A stretch of DNA of 64,000 nt, from positions 3,410,001 to 3,474,000 of the forward strand of contig JADANN010000108.1 in NCBI GenBank assembly GCA_018806985.1, written 5' to 3'. The notes beneath the pieces are model-generated. The model had not been told where the DNA came from, did not search any database, and saw only the letters and a list, made by a program, of their open reading frames with translations. Position numbers and translations under genes: made by a program. Positions 48,035 to 61,000 of this stretch are shown here, piece after piece (position 1 is the first letter of the stretch; every line of letters begins with the position of its first letter). The DNA comes from Angiostrongylus vasorum. Its lineage: Eukaryota; Nematoda; Chromadorea; Rhabditida; Metastrongylidae.

Positions 48035-49400
48035 ATCCTTAATTTTTTATTTTAGTTTTTCTAATGACAAGTTGTGTTGACAGACATTCATTGGCGCACA
48101 GTCCATGGACACTGAGCAAAAGCAGAAGGGTTCTTCTCTATAAATTATCATATATTCATAGGGAAAAGCTCTGAACAAGCGCCGACTTCCAGTGTTTGAA
48201 CAGAAGGATGTCTGCGCCTCTTCACCGGGCATTCCCTCTTTGCTGCACACCCTCCTCAACAACGATAGCCTCTAGCTGCCAAGTGAGCTCGTCCGAAGAA
48301 TAGTTTTCTTCTTTCTTACAAAATATAACACGCGAAGAGAAGAGTTTTCTTGAGCCACAGCTGACATAACATCTGTGCAGGCCAAATCATCAATTGACCA
48401 CAAAAAAGTCAGAAAAAGAGAAAAAGGCGGTAATAGAGATCTGTGTAGGAAATTTAATCCCTGAGGACGACTTGCGTAAGGCATAACGCAGATGTTCGCT
48501 AATGCGATAAAGTTCAAAATTAACCGAGATATGTTAATTTAAACCTCTGTATTAAAGTCAACGTGCATCGTCACGAATGCGTTAAGGCCATCATCTTAAC
48601 AGGGGCCAAGAATCTGAGCACGCAAACAACTAGCGCTTGCTTGAGCAACGCCAAGATTTCCTGAAGCAACAAAGGAAATCAATGTTGAAGATGTGTATGT
48701 GAACTCATTCGGTAGCTCAAATTGATGAAACCTTGACGTTTCTTGTTTCGTCACCCTCCAGCTGTGCCGTATGAATTCTCCGTGGGGAGTTAAACACTTT
48801 TTATGAAGAAACGAAAACTGGGGCATATCGCTGCGTTAGATGTGAGCAAACATCAAATTGAAAAGCAAGCAAATCTTTCTTCACTGGACTATTGCCACAC
48901 TTCAGAGGAGTTTATAGAAGAGAATGAAGAGGGAGTCCATCGTTGAATTGCTTTCGATGCACCACTAAAACACCGCTAAAGTCAAAATCGGGCTTACTTT
49001 ATCGTTGATTACTCACCGGAAAATTCCTAAACGATTAAGAAGTATTGCTGGGCTCAAGTGATCATTGCGTTCTTGATTTACAGGTCCCACTGCTGAACAT
49101 GAGATGGTCCGACATTCCTTGCACTTGGTATGATTCAAATTCCGGTGAAGAATTTCGATCCTGCGCTCTCATTTGGTGAGCCTTTTTTTGTTTCCCCCAG
49201 TAGTTTTAGGAAGTGTCGAGAATCCAGTATTTCCCCGATTTTAAACGACATTCATTTGAGTTTTCCAACGATGCCTGCGCAGTACTATGGACGAGACCGT
49301 TTGGAGTGATGGTGTGGTATCGGCTTTTTTTTTCGTGCTCTTTCCTCGGATGACTCATTGACCCAGGGTCTTCTTTGGAATAAAAGGACGGAGCTCACGG
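48035..49400. other. Intergenic, nothing recognised
   Basis: Small frames only (up to about 80 codons); none has a motif or splice context that I trust. Confidence 0.45.
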
Positions 49401-49404
49401 TGAC

Positions 49405-49645
49405 GATCAATTCTTAATGGCTGTGCCGTGCATTCGACTCCATTCATAACATCGTAGAGGTGATTTAACGCATATCTGTACAATGACTTGCAATGGCCTA
49501 CCGATATCTCTAGTCGGTGATGCCTTCCACCGAGACAAGTCTGCTACCAATTTGCCGACCCCGAAGTGATAGAAGGCTTGGTGATCTTGTGGCCAGGGGA
49601 TCGAACCAGGCATCGATCCACTATGTGTTGCAGGACTTCTTTGAC
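49405..49645 (-). repeat. SINE family S1, copy 5
   Basis: Minus-strand copy with TGGTTCGATCCCCTGGCC (B box), AAGCCTTCTATCACTTCGGG, AGACTTGTCTCGGTGG and CACCTCTACGATG. Confidence 0.72.
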
Positions 49646-49789
49646 CACGGCCTTTTTTGGTTTTTCTAACAAATCATTGACGAACGTGTGAATTTAGCCT
49701 GACCATAAATTTCGACTATTAATCATAAAAAAAACTAACGGATTTTTTCTGAAGGATGAGATCCGTTCTACGTTTCGTGTTTGTGTATT

Positions 49790-50290
49790 ATTGCAAGCAC
49801 GGGTGCGCGGTAGGCGCAGTGCCAGTGATGTCGTGTGGGAGCCCTAGTTCAACGCTGCGCTATGCCAACCAAGCATTCCATCTTCACGGGGATAAGAAAT
49901 TAATGCCAGACCTCTCTGGAAAGCCCTTCCGGTCCAAAACAACTCGAGATATCCTAGCACGGCTGTTGCGAGATTTCAGGAAGAATAACCTCGAACAGTA
50001 CTCAAAGACATCCATAGAGACGACCAAAAATCCTCAAGCAGCGGCCGAATCTACACCGTAAACTTCGGAAAATTTTCTGGATGATGAATACGAAGAAAGC
50101 AATTGAATGCAAGCAGGGTCCGCACAGTAGGTGTAAAGGCGGATCATGTGAAAGTGTACAAGAAAAAATGTACAAATGGGGAAAATAGTGATTTCGATAT
50201 TTTCGATCCATCTACCCTAGCCAGGTGTAAACCTATACCATAAGAAAGTTCTACGACCTGTATGCGACTTTTTCGCTAAGAACAACAAGA
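49790..50290 (+). repeat. S4 repeat, diverged third copy
   Basis: Resembles the S4 units of the palindrome arms. A GGCGCAGTGCCAGTGATG head, an AAATCCTCAAGCAGCGGCCG segment and a late TGTAAACCTATACC/TTCTACGACCTGTATG stretch are in the same order. A 101-codon frame crosses it (49,756-50,061) but has no known relatives that I recognise. Confidence 0.35.
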
Positions 50291-51095
50291 GCAAAGGGAA
50301 TCGTGTAAAAAAATTCTAAGTTTTATGTCCCCTTGAGTGAACGTAGTCCAACGCTTTCAACCTTTTCAACCTTCTCAACCATTTGATGTTGCTCGGTACT
50401 AGTTATACTCTCTACTGTGGATTCTCTAACCGAGTCCACCTTTAAGCTCCTAGAGTCGTCTACTTCACACTCACATCCAGAATCTTTAAATGAACGATCT
50501 TCGGGATACATGAGTAGTGGTTCATGTTTTGTCCGCAATATAAAAAATGTACAGGTGTGATAGATGTGACAGGCTCAGTCTTGCCATCCATGATCGCTAT
50601 CGGTGAATCATCCGTTCAGTGAACTTTACAGCATTTCTTTCCGAAATGTTTTCTCAAACCAGCAAGGTGGCCACACAACCGCATGGAGAACACTGTCTTT
50701 TAAAACTCGAAGAACTCGTCCCGTTCAGCAGTGTAGCTGCCTCTGCTAAGAAGAAATGTCTTTGGCATCGAAAAAACAGTACAATTCATACAGCTTTTAC
50801 AATGGTATGAATGTGGACGAGCCAGCGTCAATTGTTCGAGATTTTCATAAGAATCTATAAGAACACCGTTCCAGTTTGGAATCAGCCTTTCCTTGCCGAC
50901 GGCTTTGCGTGACTCTCGTCTTCAGTTGGAATGGAAGTCATGCCATCACAGCCTATCTCTTCTTCTGCAAGGAAAGCTGTACTGAGCTCCTCTGATTTTG
51001 TCTAGCCAAAACAGATTCTGTCTCTAGAATTCTAACTCTTCACACCGTCGATTCGATTAGCATCGTGGAACATAATGGCCCATTTTCAGCGTTTT

Positions 51096-51314
51096 TTAGC
51101 CGTCTAAAATACCTCTTTTTACAAAAACACGAATGAATGCGGGTGTACATGCTTTAAGCACTTTGTCCAACTCCACATCTTCAGATGAAGTCACGATTCT
51201 GCGCAGACTTTCTGGAGAAGTCGGTCTGCCGTCGTTCATGGACGAGTTCATGAGCTGAGCTGGCCGCGAAATCGATCGTGTCGCTGCTCGCCCACCGTCA
51301 ACAGCAGCTGCCAT
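51096..51314 (-). CDS. Unrecognised 72-codon frame, possible first exon
   Basis: It begins with a good ATG (AAAGATGGCAGC) and encodes an alanine/serine/arginine-rich start (MAAAVDGGRAATRSISRPAQ) followed by a more ordered, charged part (SPESLRRIVTSSEDVELDKV). Possible donors (TTTTT-GTAAAAAG, AGAG-GTATTT) lie just before the stop, so it may be the 5' exon of a gene continuing on the minus strand. I found no convincing second exon, although a serine/glutamate-rich frame exists at 50,323-50,538. No family is recognised. Confidence 0.3.
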   Translation of the reverse strand: MAAAVDGGRAATRSISRPAQLMNSSMNDGRPTSPESLRRIVTSSEDVELDKVLKACTPAFIRVFVKRGILDG

Positions 51315-51319
51315 CTTTC

Positions 51320-52745
51320 CAACCCTAATCTTTGTTCGTCCTCTTAGTTCTTATTCACATGTAACGTCTTCTTTGATGTGTGCTCGTCTTCTGGAAAAGA
51401 TAGGAAACATAAATGGGTGCATTTCTAGGCTCGCCAACCTCTCTGTAAATTGTTTTGCGCTGCATCCCCCCAGGGGACCCATGTTTTTTCATTGCTTCCG
51501 TTCATTTTTCGTATTGGACAACATTTCTGAGTGTATGTGAGCATCGGGATGCTATTAAAGTAGAGCATAGTAGTTAAGGTATTAAATTCGAATGTTCAAC
51601 AAAAGGTTATATCCACAGTGCTATGTACTTTAACGATTAGGTGGAACTGTATTGCCATAACATTCGAAGATGTCCCATGTTTCTACGTACACAGCTGGCA
51701 TGAAAAAAGGTTACACCAGGAACTACGGAGAGAGCTCAGAGGTTGGGAAACCCTTTGGGTAGAGTGTAAAGTGGCCACCGAAGAAAATCCAATGCCACCT
51801 GTTTGAGGGTCAGTCCATGCAGCCATGTTTTCACTACTTCAGGCTGTGTAGTCGGCTCTATAGGCAGAAAAGCGAGTATTCTATAAAAAAAATATTTGTA
51901 GAAACATCATAGTACTATTTCCTATATGAATGAGTGAGATGGGAAAGCCGAGTCTCATCTATATGCACCGTCATATGCTCTTCTGGTGCAAGACGATGGC
52001 AAAACAGTTTCTGATGTGGCTTAAGCACCTGAAGCTCACTCGAAATCACCTTCCTAGACCAGTGTGATGCCTTCAAATCAAGTCAAAAGGTTACTTACCA
52101 GCCGAAAAGAGGATCACCTATGTTTAACCTGAGAACACGTGCCTTGCCTCAGACTTCTACGCCCACGAGCCACAACCACGATAGGTATTGTAAGATGCCC
52201 CTTGACATTGTTGCTGTGCTACTGAAGCGAATTTTCCCGATGACTCTCAAGGGGATTGATCAAATAGGTTAAATCTACATCGCTGACTAAGACCCTGGAG
52301 AAAGCGAGTTAGCCTATGTGTCGTCGCTCAAGAAATGATTCGATGACATGACTTGTACACGGGAAAGTCATACAAACGCAATACAAAGAACATTGTTAGT
52401 TTGAGTATTTCTTAGCACATCATGCCTCGGGATGTACCTTCTAATTTCACTTATGGGTATGCATAATTTTAACTTTTATTAACTTCTATTTACATAACCC
52501 GACATTACATTTTGTGCGGATCGCTCTTCATCCACGAAGATCGTCGAATTTGAGTGTGGGTCCGGTCGTTACCGTAGGATTTTTTAAGCTTCTCTGTGAA
52601 GGTCTTGTTGGCTGGTCGAGTCGGTTTCTCCCTAGAATCCTGAAATGGTCCTGCTAGGGTATTTCCACGTCTTCACCATAGGCAATTGCCAGCCTTTGTG
52701 GATCGTAGGGGACCTTTTCCAGACAGGTTTGATTCAAATTTTTCC
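51320..52745. other. Intergenic, nothing recognised
   Basis: No repeat matches and no convincing frames. Confidence 0.45.
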
Positions 52746-52753
52746 AACCCTGG

Positions 52754-52781
52754 GAGAGAGAGAGAGAGAGAGAGAGAGAGG
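52754..52781 (+). repeat. (GA)14 microsatellite
   Basis: An uninterrupted run of 14 GA units, likely to be length-variable between individuals. Confidence 0.95.
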
Positions 52782-52784
52782 AAT

Positions 52785-55720
52785 GGGATTCTTCTCTGTC
52801 CGGGGGCGGGGTCTCACCAGTGACCTTGCATGCGTTGTTCCACGCCATCTCCTACCTCCTACGCCCGCTATCCAGTTAAAGTTTTTATCGTCGTCACTTT
52901 TCAGATTCGTTGCCGCTCTTCATGTGTACATCGTGACTTGAAGCCCTCGATTTTCACGTTTCGTAGCACGAACGTGCTGAAATAGGCCACCTAGTATCCG
53001 TTGTATGGCAGCTCATAGCGACATTACTACTGGGGGGCTTGTTGTGCAGAATATTCATTTCCATTTCTAACCCAGATGAAGATTTCTGTGTAGTCTGAGG
53101 ACTACTGTATTCATTTTTCCACGATGTCGTCTCTATCACCGGTGATGGCGCTAATCACTGAACCAGTCGGGAGCACCAGGGACGTCCAGAGTTCTAAGTT
53201 CTAAGTTTTTTCTTTAAGTCTACAATCTGATTTCATCTCCGTTGTTTGCCAAATGTATCCATTAACAAGCTCTTACGAGCACGAGATCTTTTATTTTTTT
53301 ATTTTTATTTCGTTGAATGTATTCACTTAGAGAACCCATAGTTCGCTTGCCGTGCTCCCGCTACCAGATATGAGGCTGGTCTGTTTTGTAGATCTGAAGA
53401 GTCTCCCATCGGTTGCACTCTGGTGCAAGGTTTTGTCAGATCGGACACTGCACTCCCTTGCAACTGACCAGCTCAAGCTCCTGGGTATGGGGGAGATCCC
53501 AGCTATAGCAACAAATTTCGTCTACTTTGGTAATCTTTGTCCAGAAACGGTCTTGTAATGCACGGAAAGGACAAATGAGAGCTTTCATTGCTGATTAACC
53601 GTTGGCGTTATAATATTGAAGTTGTTATGATGTGTGGTTATCAACTTATGAACATTTTTAGGGTTTCGGCTTAAATTTCACCATGGTTCGACCAGGGGCA
53701 AACAAACAATGTGCTTTGAAGGTTGGTTGAAGAAACGCTTAAGTCATTCTTTGTTGTGCTCTTAAGTTTGTTTGTATTACTGACCTTAAGAATGCATGTG
53801 GTAAGGTTTTAGGGTTTTTAAAGGTTTTTCCATGAGTATTTTGTCGTTCTATCCATTATGGTGGACATCCGCCATTGTTCTCGAGGTGCTTGTAGATGTA
53901 AAAATGTTAAACGTTTTCAAAATAGTCATTCCAAGCTCATACAAAGTATTTGAATTGGACGCTCTACTGTGTTCTTTTCTGAAGAGTATTGGTGCTTTAA
54001 AAAGATTTTCTTGCAATTATTCCAAGTTTTGTCTTCCCGAATTGACTAGCTTGTCATACGTCTCATGAGAGACCTTGTGACGATGCGATCTTTTGGTTCA
54101 CCTTTGACCCAATGCCGATCGAAATGTATCATATCCTTCCCTGGTCGATTGGTTCGTCGAGAAGTCGTCCGCAAAGGACAAAGTCTGAAATGCTTACGTT
54201 TTTTCCAAAGAGGTTAAAAAGCATAGGCGTACTTGTTCTTACACCATCCAGTGGCCTTATTCACAGACGATATGAAGCTTAAGATGCTAACAATCAGGAA
54301 ATAGGGCTTTAGCTTTGGTTCCAGAAAGGCTAGAAGCCACGGAATTTTTGAACAGTGTTAGTTCTGTTTGCTAAGTACAAAGGGTGACCACATGCAGGGT
54401 TTGTTGACCAATGGTACGTTGTTGCGCTAAAGGACATTTTCAGAACGTTTTTGTCGCATGTGCATATGTTGTGCGAATCCTGGGGAGAATCAATGCATTG
54501 TTTGGTCACAAACTCAAACATTGATCGACGTTCATTGGTTAAGGGCAAGTCACCAGTTAACTAGCAGGAGTGACGGATGTGAACAGTACTGGTGTGGTCT
54601 GATATCTGACACTCATGAAGTCTCTTTTCGTCATGGCATCTAATGCCGTGTAAAACAGGTGTTCTGTGTATTGTGTGTGTGGGGAGGGAAGATGTGTATT
54701 GCAGGCGATACATTTACTTTTCAGTGGTCCGTTTTACTTTTGCTACCTTTTTTTGCGACACTTTTTCCATTCACTCGATAGCTTAACCAGAACAGATGTT
54801 TCAAGGGTGACTCATGATGCATTTTGCTGTAGGAGACTATTGTTGTTGAAGACAGTACGCTGTACACTGAAGAAGGCGCAGAAGTGTTCCTTTTTCTGTG
54901 CTCGAATATTGGAGCTCGACACTTAGGAAGCATTACCCATCTGATAAAATGATAAATCACTAAGTAGACTTCTTCATAGTGGCTCGGTGTTCGAAGGGTA
55001 TGCGTTTATCAATAGCCTTAACATCGTTTCTCTTTAGAATCCACTATCAACTCTTATCATCATAACCTTTTACTGTTACACTGATCAAATCTTGGGCTCA
55101 GGTATACTTGTTTTACAGTCTACTGTGGAATTCTATACATTCTATGTACAGTTCTAATCTATACACTGTGCAATTTAACCCACCTAGAATTAGCAGGATT
55201 TATATAGCGCTTCCAGTTCTTATATGCATGTAATTCTTTGCCTTAAATTCTAAGATGATTATGTATGTATTATGTAAACTATGTATTATAAAATTATTAT
55301 TAAAATTATAAAGAGTATCATGTAAAGATGTATTTGTGTATGAAATCTTTGTTATCCACGAAGAGCTTTCCATTGTTGCGGCTTTCAAATACATGCGGTC
55401 TTGGTAAGACGGGGTAAATGGTCATGAACTGTGGACATCAAGATTACATCTCTATTGTCTTTGAATCTCAGTAGTCGAATTTGTTTTCTGTTCTCTATTG
55501 CTTTCTCTTCACTTTCATGTGTGTGAATTTTTGGGAAGTTACTTCTGAGTTTCTCTAAAGATGATAACAAGATAGGCTCCTCTATGCATTACGTTTTCAG
55601 CCAGTGGAGGAGAGGACTTTTTTACCAGTTGTCTGGGCAGAAATGGTTCCTTTTACCCAGCAATTCGTGCATAGACATCCTTCCTAGGAATGGGTTATAT
55701 CTTCAGTAATAATGAGCTAT
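52785..55720. other. Intergenic, nothing recognised
   Basis: A 2.9 kb stretch, AT-rich at about 55,080-55,340. Open frames stay below 90 codons and show no family resemblance. Confidence 0.45.
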
Positions 55721-55726
55721 AATAAG

Positions 55727-55960
55727 AGCTTGTGTGGCTCAGTGGTAGGAGGCGCCTTGCGACGCACACATGGGATCGATCCCCGCGCCCGTGGCTCACC
55801 AAGCTTTCCATCCCACCGGGATCGGCATATTGGTACCAGACTTGTCTGGGAAGATAGCAGCACTGGCTCGATACATCGTTAGGCCGCCGCAAGTCATTGT
55901 TTAGGCCAGATATGCATTCAATCACCTCCAACGATTCTTGATGAAGTCGAAAACACACCC
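55727..55960 (+). repeat. SINE family S1, copy 6, tRNA head intact
   Basis: The reference copy. It opens TGTGGCTCAGTGGTAGGAGG, a near-perfect tRNA A box, then GGGATCGATCCCCGCGCC, a B-box-like stretch about 30 bp on. These are the internal RNA polymerase III promoter of a tRNA-derived SINE. The body then follows (CACCAAGCTTTCCATCCCAC, ACCAGACTTGTCTGGGAAGA, CAGATATGCATTCAATCACC). An S3 element abuts the 3' end. Confidence 0.85.
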
Positions 55961-56335
55961 CCATCCTCACTAGTTGTGCGGAGCCCAGCATATTCTCCAT
56001 TTTCCGGAGTTTTTCTGGTTTAGCCATTGTGTTTCCCTGGAGTTCCGAGATCAGCCTGGCCAAAGTCTGCTCCAGGTCGTCACCACCACAGGCAGTCGCC
56101 GCCCTTGTGGATGAGAGGGAGATTTGCCACCATGCGACCAGTTTGATACCAGGACGGTGGTGGATCCTGGTATTGGTCTACTCTTAACTAGGCTTCCTGA
56201 CGAAAACGCGGCACTCCTTCTCAGCATGGGAGACCCTGTCTGGGGATGAGTTCCCCCGCTATAGATCGCAGCCCGACACCCAGGAACACCTCGCAGCCAC
56301 CATGAGCCGGTAAACCATTAGGAACGTAACCATCT
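55960..56335 (-). repeat. S3 repeat, copy 5
   Basis: Minus-strand copy. The 3' end (left side) shows TGTGCGGAGCCCAGCATATT, the hairpin is ATACCAGGACGG..CCTGGTAT and the 5' end is GAGCCGGTAAACCATTAGG. Confidence 0.8.
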
Positions 56336-56692
56336 TTAGAGCACAATTTAGATATTATCTTCGCACTTATGCCTTTTATGTGGTAAAACCTTCGGTGATT
56401 CCGTGCATTATAAGCGAAATGAGTAGAGGTTTACTAACAGATTTCGAAATCTGTTTTTTAGTCACGTGTGCTGCAGTAGAATGACATGCAGTAGGAGGAT
56501 TACAAGGTCAGGAATCTTTCAAATCTTGACGCTCTAGCGTTACCAATCATATGGCAGACATCGCTGGATCTTCTCATCTTGGTCATTACAATACATCTTC
56601 CTGTACCCTGCATCTCGTCGTGTCATTCACAACCAACTCTCAAACGTCAACCAATTCGTTAAAGCCAACCTATCCTGTGCACCAAACATAAT

Positions 56693-56971
56693 TTATCGAT
56701 CTACAGCAGATTGACCGTCATCAGAAATCCAGTGATTGTGAGGGAAAAACTTTGTTAGGTCACGAACACTAAATACATCGTCAATGGCCTTGTCATCTTC
56801 CTCCAATTCATTTTCTTCAGACCATTTGACGGGAAGCATAGAAACTTTAACAGTGTCTTCCACATCTCCAGCTTCTTCATTGTCTTCCACATCTCCATCT
56901 TCTTCATTGTTTTCCACATCTCCAGCTTCTTCATTGTCTTCCACATCTCCAGCTTCTTCATTGTTTTCCAT
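56693..56971 (-). CDS. Small acidic protein with nine-residue repeats
   Basis: Read from the ATG at 56,971 the product is about 92 residues: MEN, then four copies of the nonapeptide NEEAGDVED (one with N for the final D, one with D for A), then VKWSEENELEEDDKAIDDVF and a less acidic end containing TKFFPHNHWISDD. The acidic, low-complexity start resembles N-termini of some DNA-transposon proteins and nuclear proteins, but I recognise no family. All repeat-unit changes keep the frame because the unit is 27 bp. No signal peptide or membrane helix is present. Confidence 0.35.
   Translation of the reverse strand: MENNEEAGDVEDNEEAGDVENNEEDGDVEDNEEAGDVEDTVKVSMLPVKWSEENELEEDDKAIDDVFSVRDLTKFFPHNHWISDDGQSAVDR
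56855..56962 (+). repeat. 27-bp minisatellite, four units
   Basis: Four head-to-tail units of the type GTCTTCCACATCTCCAGCTT plus CTTCATT, differing at one or two positions each. They code for the nonapeptide repeat on the opposite strand. Confidence 0.93.
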
Positions 56972-57206
56972 GGATCGATGTCTAATACTACTCAATGTTT
57001 TAACAAATTACACCTTTAAAGCGGTGCAAAATAATCCGTTGTATCAGTGGTTAAGCTAACAGCTTCTCAAGTCCAGTACTTATCGAAAAACTGTCGGACA
57101 CTGTCGTCGAATCACAATTCTCCAGTGTGTGAGCTATATAGACGTAATTTTCGACCTGTAATTGGCTGCCATTTCGCTCTCAATCGTTATCATTATAGAT
57201 TGTAGG

Positions 57207-60010
57207 GATATTTGTATAGCTGCATACTTGAATGGCCCATCTTCACGAGTTGCTCGGATTCTAGCGTATTTTACATTGTTTCTTTACCTCGCAATCGTCA
57301 TCCATAGTGTTGGGTTGATTCAAGCATGCTGGCGGGTTCGAGTCTCATACGGTGATCTGTAAAACAACTAGAGCCACGAGTACTACAACTGATTGACTGT
57401 AGTTACGAATACTTCCGTCCAACGTGTAGGTGGAAGTTCTAGAGACACCTTATTCCACTCTACAGTTCTTTTCGTCCGTGTTTCATCTTTTCTTCTCATT
57501 ATGTGACTAACCCATCTATGTTTCGCAATTGATGTGCACTCTCCTGGGTGGAAGGCTAGGGCTTTGCTTTCCGGCAAGATCTTGTGTGCGTCGTTTATAT
57601 TTTGGAGGACATCATTAGAGCGCTGTGTGAGTAGTGCGCGGTATTCTTCATATGGTCCAAGTCCTTTAGTTTGTTGGTGGCCTCTTCGAGAAGTCTGAAC
57701 GCGTCGCATGCTGCTGTTCTTCTGTCTTTTGTTTAGTTCCTTCTTCATGAAGCTCTCCATGTTCGTTGTACGTCCAAGGTACACGAACAAGGTGGTCTGT
57801 GTGATCGTAACCATCCAGTTCGATCTGTTCACTTTGGCACCATTGGTTTTTCATGAACTTGGGCTTCGTCCTACTTATGCATAGCCCAATGTTTTTTCCC
57901 GTTTCGTTGAACCCATTAATCACCGTCTCTGTTTTTTCGGTACTTCTCGAAAAGATGACGACGTCATCAGCAAAGCAAGGACTTGATAAGAATTTTCCAT
58001 CAATACTTACGTTCTTCTTGTCCTAGCAGTGCCTAAATTATACACTGCAATACGACAGAAACATCTTTGGAGACATGGTGTCGCCATTTCGAACACCGAC
58101 TGTCTGTGGGTTTCCGAAAGGGTCAATAGAAAAAAGAAAAAAGCTGTGTATTTGTACTGGTGTTTTGATGACAGAGCTAGTGTTCGTATATAGGATTGAC
58201 AACTCCTTATTCAACGAGCACTGATTGGATTGCATTCATTCCGATGCTATCAGACGCTTTTTCGTTGTCGATAATGATTAGGACAAGAAACTGATGTTAC
58301 CTCAGACGGACTCCTTTGATCCGTGACACGGTCTGGTTGTGGTCCATGCAACATAATCTCTGGCGGAATCCTGTTTACTCTACTGGTTGACTCTGATGCA
58401 AGGTCTTGGGTATGTACCAAAAGATAGTCTTCGTGAATAACTTGTAGAGTACATTCAATAAGCATATCGGACAAAAGTTACGAAGATCCTTCCAGTCACT
58501 CTTCTCGGGCAGGATGACCGTACACGGCGTCCTCCTATGCTCTGGGGATTTTTTTTTGCTTCTTAAGGTGAGATGTCAAATGGGTTGCGAGAAGTGTATA
58601 GAATTTTTGGCCTCTAGCTCTAAAGGAATATGCGGTGATATTATCAGGTCGCCAGGTGTGCCTCTTTTCATGCTTGCTGTCGTAACTCAAACTTGAGAGG
58701 GTAGAATGCTGAGTGGTTTTTTCACCAGCGGGTATTTGGGGGGTTCGATACGGGAGGTGTGCGGCGGAAAAGATTGGTACATAACTTTTCCGTTATCAAT
58801 TTCGTATCATGGTGGGATGTAGTGATAGTCTCATCTTTGATCATCAGGGTGGATAGCGGAACATCATAGTCGCCATAGTAGATCGTTTTTGAGCTCCTTC
58901 AAATAACTTCTTCCTACACCGATGTAAATCCTGCAAAAATTTTCTACATGTGGCATTTGTTATCAGCAGTGTTACCATCTGTTGCAGTGGCATATAACTC
59001 CTTCTATTTTGAACATTTCCTTAGTGGTGCGGACGGAATTTCTTGTTTAGGGAATTGAGACGAGTTCTGCATAAGTTTTAAGTCCTTCGACAAGCAGCTT
59101 GTAATCCTCGGTCTGGTCTTCCCATCACTTACGAGTCATGTAAGGAGAGGATTTTATTGACGTTATCGTCGTCAAGCACGACTTGTTCCGTTTTCTCGTA
59201 CTATGGTAGGAGTTCTTTTCCAGCTTATGGCTGAGTCGAACCTTTGCAAGTAGAAGGCTGGTTGTCAGAATCTGTACAGAATCGAAGTACCACTGTAGTG
59301 TCAAATAGTCACCACTTTCTGTTCATGAAAATATGGTCGACCTCCCCATTAGTCGTGTGGTTAAGAGACTCCCATGTTCATTCTCAATTTTCTATCTTCT
59401 CGAAAAATGATTTCCCATTGAAGAGACGTGCTATGGATGGGAGTTGTAAAAGACGATTTCCGTTCCATTTCGACTACCACTGCGGAGTTTTCTTGTTTTT
59501 TTTTAAATTTATTTTCGTTGGCCATTCCTTATCTGGAATTGGAATCTCCAATAATGAATTCATAGAGGGTCGTTTTCTTCCGGATTCTGCAGAACGCGTT
59601 CAGTTTGTTCTCATCAGCTGTAATAGTTGGTGAGTAAGAGTTGATGGTAATGGCTTTCATTCATGCGTAACTTGAAGAGGAAGAATGGCCAAGCGCGGTG
59701 ACAGGATATTGTGCGAGGTGACTAAGTAGGAAATGGATGAGTGTACGGCAAAGGGAACGCCTCCAAAATTTTGTAGCAGAAATTTATCTTCACGAATGGC
59801 AAGGGTTCCGTCACCTTACTGGTGTATGTCGGTCTTCCCGCTCTTCGTCTTCTATAGGATGATCGTATGGAATTCGATGGAGTCAATTCCCTCAAGAAGA
59901 GCGTAAGGATTAGCATCTGAAGAGACCGTTTTGGTGTAATAGCTGCATACGAGAAGTCTCTATGACGTGCTCGTTTTGTTCGTTTCCAATGGTGTCCTCT
60001 ATAACTCGTG
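57207..60010 (-). mobile_element. RTE-A retrotransposon, near full length, decayed
   Basis: Minus-strand copy of about 2.8 kb. Endonuclease traces occur at 59,960-59,300 (LAIREDKF, NFGGVPFAVHSSISYL, SPRLAIL). RT traces are CPICLLNVLYKLFTKT (58,470), GDTMSPKMF (58,065), CFADDVVIFS with the FADD box intact (57,980) and FNETGKNIGLCISRTKPKFM (57,910). C-terminal parts are FVYLGRTTNMES (57,790) and HRWVSHIMRR (57,510). The 3' tail GAAGATGGGCCATTCAAGTA ends at about 57,207. Many stops and frameshifts are present. Confidence 0.85.
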
Positions 60011-60049
60011 ATTTGATCGTCTCTCACCGGTTACCTAACCTCTCGTCCT

Positions 60050-60340
60050 CGTAGATGGGAGCGTGCGTGACATACTGGACTGGAGTTTTGCTATTTAATC
60101 CGTTGTGTTTCTGGGGTGTCCCTGGTCGGCTTAGCGAGAGCCTTTCTCAGGTCGTCACCACCACCAGTCGTCACCGGGCTTTATGGATCGGAGGGAGGTT
60201 TGCTAACTACTAATTTGATACCACTACGGCAGTGATTCTGCTTCCGGATAGAAACCTTAAACTTCTTCTCAGGCTGGGAGACAATGGTGAGGGGATAAGC
60301 CTATCCACCATGATGGGACGGTAAACCTTTGGGAGGAGCG
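60050..60340 (-). repeat. S3 repeat, copy 6, 3' truncated
   Basis: It contains TGGGACGGTAAACCTTTGGG at the 5' end (right side), the CTCAGGCTGGGAGACAATGG block and a worn hairpin. The 3' tail is missing. It lies directly upstream of RTE-A in the same orientation. Confidence 0.65.
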
Positions 60341-60344
60341 CTCA

Positions 60345-61000
60345 AATGCGCATCTAAGAAACCGAATAATCCAATTCTCTTGCACATTAGTGCTGGACCA
60401 CAAGTTGCACAACTAACGCGGGAGAAGTTGAATGAGATGGTCTACGACGTTGCTTCAGCTGTCATGCTCATCGTACCATCGGTTAAGTAGTTATCACTTT
60501 TTCCAAGCATCTGTACGATTACTTTTTATGGGTTTTTTATGGGTTAAGTTTCCCAGAAAATTTCTTTTCGTACATTTTTTCATTTTCAAAAAATTTAGAA
60601 TTTTAATTTTAGCAAAGTAAGTAAACTTGAACTGTGTTAGCAGAAATATTTAGATTCTGAAAGCTTTTATTTTGGTTACTAAAGCTGAGCTGAGTTGTAA
60701 CATTTGAAAGCTACCGTTTAGAAGCGCACTTATTTCTGCACCTGTTTAGGAGAATGTAAAATAACAATAAGAGTAAAAATGGCAAACCTTCGTAGACGGT
60801 GTGGTGTGTACGATACTGTGTTCTAAAAAGCATCCGGACGGAATGTAGGAACCGATGCATTCTTATGGACTCTGTGTGGCCTCATTTCTCTGATTCTACG
60901 CATATCGCTAGAAACTTTGAATTTGACGTAATTGGGAACTTGTTAATGGTTCTACTTCTTTGGTTGTAGTAATTCCCACTACCGACTTTATATTAACCTT
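60345..61000. other. Intergenic, nothing recognised
   Basis: AT-rich sequence without matched repeats or convincing frames. Confidence 0.45.

Noticed and set aside
55727..55800. A functional tRNA gene
   Set aside because: The A and B boxes are good, but the acceptor and anticodon arms do not pair and a SINE body follows. Five or more related copies share that body.
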